This document shows, piece after piece, positions 1 through 8,838 of a stretch of DNA of 64,000 nt. Position 1 is the first letter of the stretch, and the number at the start of each line of letters is the position of its first letter. Below the pieces are notes generated by a model. That model did no database searches and was not told where the DNA came from. It worked only from the letters and a program-made list of their open reading frames with translations. This stretch comes from Streptacidiphilus albus JL83 (GTDB taxonomy: Bacteria > Actinomycetota > Actinomycetes > Streptomycetales > Streptomycetaceae): NCBI RefSeq assembly GCF_000744705.1, contig NZ_JQML01000001.1:9000017-9064016 (forward strand). Direction: 5' to 3'. The translations under genes and the position numbers were made by a program.

Positions 1-62
1 CAACCGGCCTTCCCGAGACCACCGCCTTCGTAGAACGCTATGACGTACTGACCGCCACCTGA
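1..62 (+). CDS. 3' end of an unidentified upstream gene
   Basis: One frame stays open from the window edge to a TGA at 60-62 and ends with residues ERYDVLTAT. The stop lies 16 bases before the next start, which suggests co-transcription with the acetyltransferase. Too little is present to name a family. Confidence 0.35.
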   Translation, partial: TGLPETTAFVERYDVLTAT

Positions 63-78
63 CAGGGAGAACCCGACC

Positions 79-627
79 GTGGACGCCGCCACACTGACTG
101 TGAGCTACTACACCGCCGCCGACCTGCCCGCCATCGAGGACAAGCTCGTCGCGGTGTACGCGGAGGTCTACAGCGCCGAGGCGGCCACGGACCCGTTCTT
201 CACCGTCGACCGCGACACCGAACGCTTGCGCGCGCACGCGTCCGCCCCGCGCTGGGGCTGCGCGTTCGTCGACGTCGAAGGCCGGCCGGTCGGCTACGCG
301 TACGGCTTCGCCCGCACCGCTGCCTACCACTGGCACGGACTGGTCACCGACGCGCCGGCCGACCAGCTCGCCGAGACCGACACCCGCACCTTCGCCCTGT
401 GCGAGGTCATGGTCCGCGACCCGTGGCGTGGAACCGGCATCGCCCGCCTCCTCCACGACGAACTCCTGTCCCACCGCATCGAGGAGCGCTCTCACCTCCT
501 GGTCGAACCGGACCACCCCAAGGTCCGGGCTCTCTACGAGCGGTGGGGATACCAGTGGATGGGCGTCATGCAGCCCTACACCGACGCCCCGAGGTACGAC
601 TCCCTGCTCCGGCCTCTCGGCCACTGA
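79..627 (+). CDS. GNAT-family N-acetyltransferase
   Basis: A 182-residue protein with a single GNAT fold. The acetyl-CoA binding signature is seen around residues 110-130 as VRDPWRGTGIARLLHDEL (R-G-x-G-x-A core), followed by the usual final strand and helix (HPKVRALYERWGYQWMG). The substrate cannot be read from the sequence. The GTG start is preceded by CAGGGAGAAC. It follows closely on a gene tail and is convergent with the epimerase gene. It shows no sign of belonging to the arabinose regulon. The family call is firm and the substrate is unknown. Confidence 0.85.
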   Translation: MDAATLTVSYYTAADLPAIEDKLVAVYAEVYSAEAATDPFFTVDRDTERLRAHASAPRWGCAFVDVEGRPVGYAYGFARTAAYHWHGLVTDAPADQLAETDTRTFALCEVMVRDPWRGTGIARLLHDELLSHRIEERSHLLVEPDHPKVRALYERWGYQWMGVMQPYTDAPRYDSLLRPLGH

Positions 628-746
628 GAACGAAGCAGGCATACGCGAGCCCCGGACAGGCAGCGTGTTGACGCTCAGTGATTTAGGTACGTCGGTGGCG
701 CCGGCAGTGCAGCAGTACCTCGACGGGGAACTGTGGCAGTCGGGGG

Positions 747-1862
747 TCAGCACACGGCCAGTGATGACACGGTCGGCTGGTCGGCGAAGAAGCGGTAGAC
801 GGTGGTGGATCGGTAGGGCAGGCCTGGGCGCAGCACGACGGTGGGGAAGTCGGGCCGGTTGGGTGAGTCGGGGAGGGGCTGGGTTTCCAGCGCCACCGCT
901 GAGTGGCGGAGGTAGGGTCGGCCGCCGAGGCCGGTGAGCGTGCCGTCGAAGCCATTGGCGGTGTACACCTGCAGTCCTGGCTCGGTGGTGGCGATGCTCA
1001 GTCCGCGACCGCTGCCGGGGTGGGTGAGCCGGGCCACCGTGCGGCAGTCGGCTGCGCGGCCGCCGTCCAGGATCCAGCAGTGGTCGTAGCCGCACGCCGG
1101 GCCCAGCTGCTCGTCGCCGGAGCCGATGCGCGCACCCAGGGTGTCGGCTGCGGTGAAGTCGAACGGGGTTGCGGCCACGGGGCGTGGGCGATCCTCCGGT
1201 ATCAGGTGCCGGTCCACCGGAAGGTAGCGGTCGGCGGCGATCTGCAACCGGTGGTCGAGCACGCTCGGCGAGCCTTCCCCGGCCAGGTTGAAGTAGGAGT
1301 GGTTCGTCATCCCGACCACGGTGGGTGCGTCGGTCGTGGCCTGGTAGTCGATGCGCAGCTCCGCCCGGTACAGGGTGTAGCGAACGACGGCGTGCAGGGT
1401 TCCGGGGAAGCCCTCCTCGCCGTCGGGGCTGGTGCGGCTGAGTTCGACCGCCGCGCCGGGACCGGCGGACAGGGGCCTCGCCTGCCACAGCCGCTTGTCG
1501 AAGCCGTTCTGACCGCCGTGCAGGGTGTTGGGCCCGGCGGGGTCGCTCAGAGGCAGGGCGTACTGCTTCCCGTCCAGGGTGAAGCTGCCGCCGGCGATTC
1601 GGTTGGCGTAGCGTCCGACGGTCGCCCCGAGGTAGGGGTGGCTGCCCAGGTAGTCCTCCAACCGGGGCAGGCCCAGGACGACACCGGCGAACTGCCCCTG
1701 CCGGTCGGGGACGTCGAGGGACTGGAGGATCGCGCCGAAGGTGAGTACGGAGGCGGTGACGCCCGAACCGTCGGACAGGGTCCACCGCTGGACTTCCGAG
1801 CCGTCGGGAAGTCGTCCGAAGGCCTCCACTCGGGGCGGCGGGGTGGAGCGGTGAGCTGACAA
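747..1862 (-). CDS. aldose 1-epimerase (sugar mutarotase)
   Basis: A 371-residue galactose-mutarotase-like protein that interconverts alpha and beta anomers of aldoses. Family landmarks are seen in order: NRIAGGSFTLDGK, NTLHGG with its histidine, GMTNHSYFNLAG with the catalytic-region histidine, the GYDHCW segment, and E near TTEPGLQVYT. I chose the TTG at 1862 because AGGAG lies six bases upstream. A longer ATG frame up to 2033 would add 57 residues without family similarity and would run through the operator at 1918-1933. It is divergent from araBDA, and that operator lies in its promoter region. This suggests it supplies the arabinose anomer used by the isomerase. Confidence 0.85.
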   Translation of the reverse strand: MSAHRSTPPPRVEAFGRLPDGSEVQRWTLSDGSGVTASVLTFGAILQSLDVPDRQGQFAGVVLGLPRLEDYLGSHPYLGATVGRYANRIAGGSFTLDGKQYALPLSDPAGPNTLHGGQNGFDKRLWQARPLSAGPGAAVELSRTSPDGEEGFPGTLHAVVRYTLYRAELRIDYQATTDAPTVVGMTNHSYFNLAGEGSPSVLDHRLQIAADRYLPVDRHLIPEDRPRPVAATPFDFTAADTLGARIGSGDEQLGPACGYDHCWILDGGRAADCRTVARLTHPGSGRGLSIATTEPGLQVYTANGFDGTLTGLGGRPYLRHSAVALETQPLPDSPNRPDFPTVVLRPGLPYRSTTVYRFFADQPTVSSLAVC

Positions 1863-1917
1863 GGCTGACTCCTGGCTCGGGGAAGGGGTGTTGTTGCGGA
1901 ACTTCTGCGAGTGGTTG

Positions 1918-1933
1918 GTGTTAGCGATAACAA
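1918..1933. promoter_or_regulatory. LacI-type arabinose operator, site A (epimerase promoter)
   Basis: The 16-mer GTGTTAGCGATAACAA is an imperfect palindrome. Read on the minus strand it is TTGTTATCGCTAACAC, matching the other four sites of the island. It lies 56 bases upstream of the epimerase start. Confidence 0.75.
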
Positions 1934-2152
1934 ATGGGTGATCGCGTGAGTCGGTCGATGGGGGAGAACGGGGGAGGAGTTCCTGGACGGCCGGAACCGG
2001 CATGACTATCGTGCTCGCCGGAGTGGCTGTCAATCAGCCCGCGTGGGAGCGGGCGGCATCCGCTCCTCCAGGGGCGGAGCCACGGCCCGACGTGTTGCCC
2101 GCAGGCCGACAGGCAATCGAGGGAATCGTGTGTGATCTCTTGCGATCCCCAT

Positions 2153-2168
2153 CTGTGAGCGCTAACAA
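2153..2168. promoter_or_regulatory. LacI-type arabinose operator, site B (araB upstream)
   Basis: CTGTGAGCGCTAACAA, the upstream of two operators before araB. Its centre is 181 bases from that of site C and 235 from that of site A, so loop formation across the divergent promoter region is possible but not shown. Confidence 0.8.
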
Positions 2169-2333
2169 TAGGTCGTCGCGTCAGGGCGGCGGGCGGTTCG
2201 GGGCTGCGTCAACCCCCGTCCACTGCCGTGCACTTCCGACCTGTGCCCGTACCTGGAACCCGGAGCCACTGCCGTGGTTCCCGCCCTTCACCTCGCGCTG
2301 TGCCGATCGCCGTCCGCGCCAAGCCCGGAGAAA

Positions 2334-2349
2334 TTGTGAGCGTTAACAA
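2334..2349. promoter_or_regulatory. LacI-type arabinose operator, site C (overlaps araB start)
   Basis: TTGTGAGCGTTAACAA. The proposed araB GTG start is bases 3-5 of this operator, and the next codons (S-V-N-K) are also written by it. A repressor bound here would cover the initiation region of the gene. Confidence 0.8.
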
Positions 2350-4009
2350 AATGCAGGTGACCGTCGGGGTCGACTTCGGCACCCTGTCCGGACGGGCCGT
2401 CGTGGTGTCCGTCGCGGACGGTACGCAGCTCGCCGACGCCGTGCACGAATACCGCCACGGCGTGCTGGACCGCACGCTGCCGGACGGGGTCACCGGGCTC
2501 GGCCCGGACTGGGCGCTGCAGCTCCCCGACGACTGGCGGGACGTGCTGCGCATCGCCGTCCCCGAGGCGCTCGCGCTGGCCGGGGTGACGGCGGATCAGG
2601 TCATCGGTATCGGAACGGACTTCACCGCCTGTACGGTGCTGCCGACCACCGCCGACGGCACGCCGCTCTGTGAGCTGCCGGGCCTGGCGGCCCGTCCGCA
2701 CGCCTACCCCAAGCTGTGGCGGCACCACGCCGCCCAGCCGCAGGCCGACCGGATCAACGCCCTGGCCGAGGAGCTCGGCGAGCCCTGGCCGGCCCGCTAC
2801 GGCGGGAAGATCTCCAGCGAGTGGCAGTACGCCAAGGGCCTGCAGCTGCTGGAGGAGGACCCGGAGCTCTACGCCGTGACGGAGCGCTGGATCGAGGCCG
2901 CCGACTGGATCGTCTGGGAGCTGACCGGCGCGGAGAGCCGCAACGTCTGCACGGCGGGCTACAAGGGCATCGTCCAGGACGGCGCCCCTCCCTCGCGGGA
3001 GTACCTGGCCGCGCTCCACCCGGGCTTCGCGGACTTCACCGCCAAGCTCGACCACCCGCTGTCGCCCCTGGGCGCGGCGGCGGGCACCCTGACCGCCCGG
3101 GCGGCGGCGATGACCGGGATCAATGAGGGGACCCCGGTCAGCGTGGGCAATGTCGACGCCCACGTCACCAACGCCGCCGCTCGGGCGCTGGACCCCGGGC
3201 ACATGCTCGCCATCATGGGCACCAGTACCTGTCACATCCTCAACTCCGAGGTCCTGGCCGAGGTCCCGGGGATGTGCGGGGTCGTCGACGGCGGAGTCGT
3301 CCCGGGTCTGTGGGGCTACGAGGCCGGGCAGTCGGGCGTGGGCGACATCTTCGCCTGGGCCGTGCGGACCGTCGCCACCGCGCCGTACGCGGCCGAGGCC
3401 GAGGCGCGCGGGCTGAGCCCGCACCAACTGCTGACCGAGAAGGCCGCCGCGCAGCCCGTCGGCGGGCACGGCCTGGTGGCCCTGGACTGGCACAGCGGCA
3501 ACCGCTCCACCCTGGTCGACCACCACCTGTCCGGACTGGTCCTCGGGCTGACCCTGGACACCCGTCCCGAGGACGTCTACCGGGCGCTGCTGGAGGCCAC
3601 CGCCTTCGGCACCCGGGTCATCGTCGAGGCGTTCGAGCAGTCGGGTGTTCCGGTCACCGAGTTCACCGTGGCCGGGGGACTGCCGAAGAACCGGTTCCTG
3701 ATGCAGATCTACAGCGATGTGCTGCGCCGCCCGGTCAATGTGATCGGCTCCGAACAGGGGCCGGCCCTGGGCTCGGCGATCCATGCCGCCGTCGCGGCCG
3801 GCGCCCACCCCGACATCCGCACCGCCTCGGCCGCCATGGGCCGGATCGACCTGGCCGTGCACACCCCCGACCCGGCCCGCGCCGACGCCTACGACCGGCT
3901 GTTCGCCGAGTACCGCGAGCTGCACGACCACTTCGGCCGGGGCGGAAGCGACAGCATGCACCGGCTGCGCGCCCTGCGCGACGCCGCCCTCGTGGAGGAG
4001 ACCCGATGA
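2336..4009 (+). CDS. araB: ribulokinase
   Basis: A 557-residue FGGY-family kinase that phosphorylates L-ribulose to L-ribulose 5-phosphate. The N-terminal nucleotide-binding strand VGVDFGTLSGRAVVV is at residues 9-23. FGGY landmarks follow: the DFTACTVLP segment, WIEAADWIVWELTG, the hinge GTSTCHI, and the C-terminal AGGLPKNRFLMQIYSDVL with the ADP-binding glycines. Length is normal for AraB. I chose GTG 2336 because GGAG ends five bases before it. ATG 2351, the alternative, has no well-spaced ribosome site. The stop overlaps the araD start as ATGA, so the two genes are translationally coupled. Two LacI-type operators lie upstream and across the start. Confidence 0.93.
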   Translation: MSVNKMQVTVGVDFGTLSGRAVVVSVADGTQLADAVHEYRHGVLDRTLPDGVTGLGPDWALQLPDDWRDVLRIAVPEALALAGVTADQVIGIGTDFTACTVLPTTADGTPLCELPGLAARPHAYPKLWRHHAAQPQADRINALAEELGEPWPARYGGKISSEWQYAKGLQLLEEDPELYAVTERWIEAADWIVWELTGAESRNVCTAGYKGIVQDGAPPSREYLAALHPGFADFTAKLDHPLSPLGAAAGTLTARAAAMTGINEGTPVSVGNVDAHVTNAAARALDPGHMLAIMGTSTCHILNSEVLAEVPGMCGVVDGGVVPGLWGYEAGQSGVGDIFAWAVRTVATAPYAAEAEARGLSPHQLLTEKAAAQPVGGHGLVALDWHSGNRSTLVDHHLSGLVLGLTLDTRPEDVYRALLEATAFGTRVIVEAFEQSGVPVTEFTVAGGLPKNRFLMQIYSDVLRRPVNVIGSEQGPALGSAIHAAVAAGAHPDIRTASAAMGRIDLAVHTPDPARADAYDRLFAEYRELHDHFGRGGSDSMHRLRALRDAALVEETR

Positions 4010-4803
4010 CCACCGAGTTCCACGCCCCCGACAACCCTGAAGCCTCCGCGCCCCACAGCCCCGACAGCCCCAGCACCCCCGCTGCCTCCGACAGCCCCGA
4101 CGCTCCCGACGCCCCCGACACCTCCGCGCTGGACGCGCTGAAGGCCGAGGTCTGCGCCCTGCACGCGGAGCTGCTCCGCTGGGGCCTGGTCGCCTGGACC
4201 AGCGGCAATGTCAGTGCCCGGGTGCCCGGGCAGGAGCTGATGGTGATCAAGCCGAGCGGCGTGTCCTACGAGGACCTGACGCCCGAGCAGATGATCGTCT
4301 GCGACCTGGACGGCAAGCAGCTCGCCGGCGAGCTGTCGCCCTCCAGCGACACCGCCGCCCACGCCTACGTCTACCGCCACCGCCCCGACGTCGGCGGCGT
4401 GGTCCACACCCACTCCCCGTACGCGACCGCCTGGGCGACGGCGGGGGAGCCGATCCCCTGTGCGATCACCGCCATGGGCGACGAGTTCGGCGACGACATC
4501 CCGCTCGGCCCGTTCGCCCTGATCGGCGACGACTCGATCGGCCAGGGCATCGTCGCCACCCTCGCGGGCAGCCGCTCCCCGGCCGTGCTCATGCGCAGCC
4601 ACGGCGTGTTCACCATCGGCAGGGACGCCAAGGCCGCCGTCAAGGCTGCGGTGATGTGCGAGGACGTCGCCCGCACCGTCCACCACGCGCGGCAGTTGGG
4701 CCGGGTGGACCGCCTCCGGCAGGAGCAGATCGACTCGCTCCACGACCGCTACCAGAACGTCTACGGCCAGCACGCCGCAACGCCCCGAGGAGACCGAGGA
4801 TGA
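4006..4803 (+). CDS. araD: L-ribulose-5-phosphate 4-epimerase
   Basis: A 265-residue class II aldolase-fold enzyme that converts L-ribulose 5-phosphate to D-xylulose 5-phosphate. Motifs are [30 protein letters not shown], the metal-binding histidines in [15 protein letters not shown], and [10 protein letters not shown] with the third histidine. The first 40 residues are an unusual low-complexity segment rich in Pro, Asp, Ser and Ala (PDSP and PDAP repeats) that ordinary AraD proteins lack. It starts at the ATGA overlap with araB and ends at an ATGA overlap with araA. An internal start downstream of the repeats is possible but has no obvious ribosome site. Confidence 0.92.
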   Translation: MTTEFHAPDNPEASAPHSPDSPSTPAASDSPDAPDAPDTSALDALKAEVCALHAELLRWGLVAWTSGNVSARVPGQELMVIKPSGVSYEDLTPEQMIVCDLDGKQLAGELSPSSDTAAHAYVYRHRPDVGGVVHTHSPYATAWATAGEPIPCAITAMGDEFGDDIPLGPFALIGDDSIGQGIVATLAGSRSPAVLMRSHGVFTIGRDAKAAVKAAVMCEDVARTVHHARQLGRVDRLRQEQIDSLHDRYQNVYGQHAATPRGDRG

Positions 4804-6302
4804 CCAACCCCCCCAGCCGCGAGATCTGGTTCCTCACCGGGAGCCAGGGCCTGTACGGAGCGGAGACGCTCCGTCAGGTCGCCGCGCAGTCGCGCGAGAT
4901 CGCCGAGACCCTGGGCTCGGGTCCGCTCCCGGTTCGGGTGGTGTGGCAGCCGGTGCTCACCGACGCCGACGCGATCCGACGGGTCTGCCTGGAGGCGAAC
5001 AGCGACGACGGGTGCGTCGGCGTGGTGGCCTGGATGCACACGTTCTCGCCGGCCAAGATGTGGATCGCCGGACTGGACGCGCTGCGCAAGCCGCTGCTGC
5101 ACCTGCACACCCAGATCAACGTGGAGCTGCCCTGGGCGTCCATCGACATGGACTTCATGAACCTGAACCAGGCCGCCCACGGCGACCGGGAGTTCGGATA
5201 CATCCAGTCGCGTCTCGGCGTCGCCCGCAAGACGGTCGCCGGACATGTCAGCGACCCCGCCGTCATCGCCCGGGTCGCGAGCTGGACCCGGGCCGCGCTC
5301 GGCCGCGCCGAGCTCGCGACGCTGCGGCTGGCCCGCTTCGGCGACAATATGCGGGACGTCGCGGTCACCGAGGGCGACAAGGTCGAGGCCCAGCGCCGGT
5401 TCGGGGTCTCGGTCAACACCTACGGGGTCAACGACCTGGTCGAGGCCGTCGACGCGGCCTCCGACGCCGCCGTCACCGAGCTGGTGAAGGAGTACGAGGA
5501 GGTCTACCGCCTCGCCCCGGAACTGCGGGCGGGCGCCGACCGGCACGAGTCGCTGCGCTACGCCGCGCGGATCGAACTGGGACTGCGCGGCTTCCTGGAG
5601 GACGGTGGATTCCGGGCCTTCACCAGCAACTTCGAGGACCTGGGCGGGCTGCGGCAGCTGCCGGGGCTGGCGGTGCAGCGACTGATGGCCGACGGCTACG
5701 GCTTCGGCGGCGAGGGCGACTGGAAGACCTCCGCCCTGCTGCGCACCCTCAAGGCCGCCGCCGGGGGGCTGCCGGGCGGCACGTCCTTCATGGAGGACTA
5801 CACCTACCACCTGGACCCGGGGCGGGAGTTGATCCTGGGCGCGCACATGCTGGAGGTCTGCCCCAGCATCGCCGCGGACATCCCCTCCTGCGAGATCCAT
5901 CCGCTGGGCATCGGCGGGCGCGAGGATCCGGTCCGGCTGGTCTTCGACGCCGCCCCCGGCCCGGCCGTGGTCGTCGGGCTGGCGGACCTGGGCGACCGGT
6001 TCCGGCTGGTCGCCAACGAGATCGACACGGTCGCCCCGCCGGAGCCGCTGCCGGCCCTGCCGGTGGCCCGTGCGGTCTGGAGCCCGCGCCCGGACCTGCG
6101 CACCTCGACGGAGTCCTGGCTGACCGCCGGCGGCCCCCACCACACCGTCTACACCAGTGCGTTGGGCGCCGAGGAGCTGGGCGACCTGGCCGACATGCTC
6201 GGCACCGAACTCGCGCTGATCGACGCCGGGACCAGCACCCGCCGGTTCACCCAGGAGCTGCGCTGGAACCAGGCCTACCACCGGCTGGCGCAGTCCCTGT
6301 GA
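4800..6302 (+). CDS. araA: L-arabinose isomerase
   Basis: A 500-residue enzyme converting L-arabinose to L-ribulose, the first catabolic step. The metal-binding residues expected from the E. coli enzyme are visible: E305 in [16 protein letters not shown]332 in [14 protein letters not shown]349 in [10 protein letters not shown], and H447 or H448 in GGPHHTVYT. The N-terminal [13 protein letters not shown] is typical. Its start overlaps the araD stop (ATGA), which completes a coupled araB-araD-araA operon. This gene order is common in actinomycetes and Bacillus relatives. Length is normal. Confidence 0.95.
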   Translation: MTNPPSREIWFLTGSQGLYGAETLRQVAAQSREIAETLGSGPLPVRVVWQPVLTDADAIRRVCLEANSDDGCVGVVAWMHTFSPAKMWIAGLDALRKPLLHLHTQINVELPWASIDMDFMNLNQAAHGDREFGYIQSRLGVARKTVAGHVSDPAVIARVASWTRAALGRAELATLRLARFGDNMRDVAVTEGDKVEAQRRFGVSVNTYGVNDLVEAVDAASDAAVTELVKEYEEVYRLAPELRAGADRHESLRYAARIELGLRGFLEDGGFRAFTSNFEDLGGLRQLPGLAVQRLMADGYGFGGEGDWKTSALLRTLKAAAGGLPGGTSFMEDYTYHLDPGRELILGAHMLEVCPSIAADIPSCEIHPLGIGGREDPVRLVFDAAPGPAVVVGLADLGDRFRLVANEIDTVAPPEPLPALPVARAVWSPRPDLRTSTESWLTAGGPHHTVYTSALGAEELGDLADMLGTELALIDAGTSTRRFTQELRWNQAYHRLAQSL

Positions 6303-6360
6303 CGGCCCGCACGGCCGGTGGGGTCCGGTCTCGGCTCGATAACGTTGGCTGCGCGACCTG

Positions 6361-6389
6361 TTGACGCACTGCCATGTGAGCGCAAACAA
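6361..6389 (+). promoter_or_regulatory. promoter and LacI-type operator, site D, of the repressor gene
   Basis: The 16-mer ATGTGAGCGCAAACAA at 6374-6389 is the weakest match of the five operators. A TTGACG hexamer at 6361-6366 lies where a -35 would be if transcription starts just after the operator. This suggests autoregulation of the repressor gene 94 bases downstream. Confidence 0.6.
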
Positions 6390-6482
6390 TGTGGCATCCG
6401 AAATCCCGGCGAAAGAGGGCCTCGACGGATTCACCGCCACTGAGTCGTTTTCTCGGAGACCCGGACCCGGAAAGAGGAAGCC

Positions 6483-7505
6483 ATGAACACGACGGTAGCC
6501 GCCGCCGGTCGGCAGCCGGTCATGGCCGACGTCGCCAAGCTCGCCGGGGTCTCGCACCAGACGGTCTCCCGGGTGCTGAACGACAGCCCGCACGTCAAGG
6601 AGCAGACCCGGGACCGGGTGCTGGCGGCGATCCGGGAGCTGGACTACCGTCCCAACTCGGCCGCCCGGGCGCTGGTCACCCGCCGCTCCAAGACCCTGGG
6701 CGTGGTCAGCTTCGACACCACCCTCTACGGCCCCGCCTCCATGCTCTACGGGATCGAGCAGGCGGCCCGCAGCGCCGGGTACTTCGTCAGCATCGCCAGC
6801 ATCCGCTCGCTGGAGGGGCGGTCCATGCAGGAGGCCCTGGACCGGCTGCTCGACCAGGCCGTCGAGGGGGTGCTGGTGATCGCCCCGCAGACCTCGTCGG
6901 TCGGCGCACTGGCCCGGGTCCGCAGCTCGGTGCCGGTGGTCGCGGTGGGGTCGGGGGCGCAGGCCCGGATGCCCGGGGCGGCCGTCGACAACGAGGCCGG
7001 CGCCCGGGCCGCCACCCGGTACCTGCTCGACCTGGGCCACCGCACGGTGCACCACATCGCCGGTCCGGCCAACTGGCTGGACGCCCGCGCCCGGGAGACC
7101 GGCTGGCGCGAGGTGCTCGCCGGGGCGGGGGCCGAGGCGCCCCCGCCGTTCGGCGGGGACTGGAGCGCCCGGGCCGGGTACGAGGCCGGGCTGCGGCTGC
7201 AGGCCGACCCCCGGGTCACCGCCGTGTTCTGCGCCAACGACCACATGGCGCTGGGCCTGCTGCGGGCCCTGAACGAGTCGGGGCGCGGCATCCCGCGGGA
7301 CATCAGCGTGATCGGCTTCGACGACATCCCCGAGTCCTCCTACTTCACCCCGCCGCTCACCACCGTCCGCCAGGACTTCGGCGAGCTCGGCCGGCGCGGC
7401 CTGGAACTGCTGGTCTCGCAGGTCGAGGCAGGCGACCGGCCGAGCGGCCGGTCGCTGGTCGCCACCGAACTCGTCGTACGCGGCAGCACCGCCGCCGTCA
7501 GGTAG
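6483..7505 (+). CDS. LacI-family transcriptional repressor, probable arabinose regulator
   Basis: A 340-residue LacI/GalR protein. The N-terminal helix-turn-helix reads MADVAKLAGVSHQTVSRVLN, followed by the hinge helix region RPNSAARALVTRRSKTLG. The rest is a periplasmic-binding-protein-like sugar-sensing core ending in VIGFDDIPESSYFTPPLTT. It lies between araA and the sugar transporter, and its own promoter carries operator D. I infer that it binds all five operators of the island and responds to L-arabinose or a catabolic intermediate. The effector cannot be read from sequence. AGGAAG precedes the ATG. Confidence 0.9.
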   Translation: MNTTVAAAGRQPVMADVAKLAGVSHQTVSRVLNDSPHVKEQTRDRVLAAIRELDYRPNSAARALVTRRSKTLGVVSFDTTLYGPASMLYGIEQAARSAGYFVSIASIRSLEGRSMQEALDRLLDQAVEGVLVIAPQTSSVGALARVRSSVPVVAVGSGAQARMPGAAVDNEAGARAATRYLLDLGHRTVHHIAGPANWLDARARETGWREVLAGAGAEAPPPFGGDWSARAGYEAGLRLQADPRVTAVFCANDHMALGLLRALNESGRGIPRDISVIGFDDIPESSYFTPPLTTVRQDFGELGRRGLELLVSQVEAGDRPSGRSLVATELVVRGSTAAVR

Positions 7506-7584
7506 ACCGCGCCGGCGTCCCCCACCGACTTCCCCACCCCCGCACCGCTTCCCACCCGTCACCGACCCGGCATTCCACCCTCAT

Positions 7585-7600
7585 TTGTTAGCGCTCACAA
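7585..7600. promoter_or_regulatory. LacI-type arabinose operator, site E (transporter promoter)
   Basis: TTGTTAGCGCTCACAA, which is TTGTGAGCGCTAACAA on the other strand, the closest match to the island consensus. It lies 49 bases before the start of the binding-protein gene. Confidence 0.8.
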
Positions 7601-7648
7601 TTCTGTGTGCCACCCACCCTGGTACCGCCCAAGGAAAGGCAGAGATCA

Positions 7649-8836
7649 ATGAACCTCGCCAAGTCCGGCAGATCGACCGTCGCCCTCGCCGCCGCCGTGA
7701 CGGTCGTCCTCGGGGTCGCCGGCTGTTCCAAGTCGGCCACCGGCAGCACCGCCTCCGCCGGTGTTCCGGCGGCTTCCGCCACGGCCGCCGTCGCGGCCTG
7801 CGGCTCCTCCCCGTCCGCCTCCCCGGACCCGGCCAACGACCCGGTCGCCTTCAACAACGCGAACCTGACCGAGCTCGACGCGGCGCTGGCCTGCGCGCTC
7901 AAGGGCAAGAGCCTGTCCGGCGTCAACATCGCGATGGTGGTCAACGTCGCGGCGGACTACTGGAACGCGGGTCAGACCGGCTTCAAGGCCGGCTGCAAGG
8001 CGATCGGCCTGTCCAGCAGCGACTGCACCTTCTTCGCACCGCCGAACGGCACCCTGACCGAGCAGAACTCCGAGCTGGAGACCCTGCGTTCGCAGGGCAT
8101 CACCGGCTACTCGATCTCCGCGATCGACCCGGCCTCGGCCAAGGGCACCATCGCCACCGACGTCTCCAACGGCGTCGACGTCCTCGCCATCGACTCGCCG
8201 CTGCCCGGCACCGCCGCGGCCTCGCTCTACCTGGGCACCGACAACTACTCGGCCGGCTTCGAGGCCGGTACCGAGATGAAGACCGCGCTGGGCAGCGCCG
8301 GCGGCAAGGTCGCGATCCTGGTCGGCTCGCTCACCGCCGCCAACGCCACCGGCCGGATCGCCGGCTTCGAGGCCGCGATCAAGGGCTCGAACATCACCGT
8401 GGTCCAGAAGGTCAACGACAACCTCTCCGCCAGCACCGCCCAGACCGACGCCGAGACCATCCTGGCCAACAACTCCGGCATCAACGGTCTCTACGGCGTC
8501 TACTCCTACGACGGCCCGGCGCTGGCCCAGGCGGTGCTCACCGCCAAGAAGACCGCGACGGTCAAGGTGGTCTGCGACGACTCCGACACCCAGACCCTCG
8601 GCTTCATCAACTCCGGCGCCATCTCCGGCACCGTCGTGCAGATGCCCTACGAGCAGGGCTACACCGGGGCCTACCTCCTCGCCGCCGAGCACGTCCTGGG
8701 CACCGCGGCCACCATGGCCCTGGTCAAGCCCTACCTGGAGTCCGACGGCTCGACCCTGAGCTCCGGCGTCGGCCTGATCACCGGCTCCGACCTCAGCGCC
8801 TACAAGGCCCTTGAGGCCCAGCTCGGGATCGGCTGA
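7649..8836 (+). CDS. sugar ABC transporter substrate-binding lipoprotein
   Basis: A 395-residue periplasmic-binding-protein type 1 lipoprotein. The signal peptide is followed by the lipobox VAGCSKS, which predicts a diacylglyceryl cysteine near residue 24. The mature part has the ribose/galactose-binding-protein pattern (VNVAADYWNAGQTGFKAG, then AIDSPLPGTAAASLYLGTDN, then GVYSYDGPALAQAV). It starts an apparent three-gene operon with the ATPase three bases downstream. The ATG at 7649 follows AAGGAAAGG. The operator at 7585-7600 places it in the arabinose regulon, so L-arabinose is the likely ligand, though a related pentose or hexose is possible. Confidence 0.9.
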   Translation: MNLAKSGRSTVALAAAVTVVLGVAGCSKSATGSTASAGVPAASATAAVAACGSSPSASPDPANDPVAFNNANLTELDAALACALKGKSLSGVNIAMVVNVAADYWNAGQTGFKAGCKAIGLSSSDCTFFAPPNGTLTEQNSELETLRSQGITGYSISAIDPASAKGTIATDVSNGVDVLAIDSPLPGTAAASLYLGTDNYSAGFEAGTEMKTALGSAGGKVAILVGSLTAANATGRIAGFEAAIKGSNITVVQKVNDNLSASTAQTDAETILANNSGINGLYGVYSYDGPALAQAVLTAKKTATVKVVCDDSDTQTLGFINSGAISGTVVQMPYEQGYTGAYLLAAEHVLGTAATMALVKPYLESDGSTLSSGVGLITGSDLSAYKALEAQLGIG

Positions 8837-8838
8837 CC

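Noticed and set aside
4761-7562. A 933-codon open frame on the minus strand
   Set aside because: It is antisense to araA and the LacI regulator, whose sense frames have complete family motifs.
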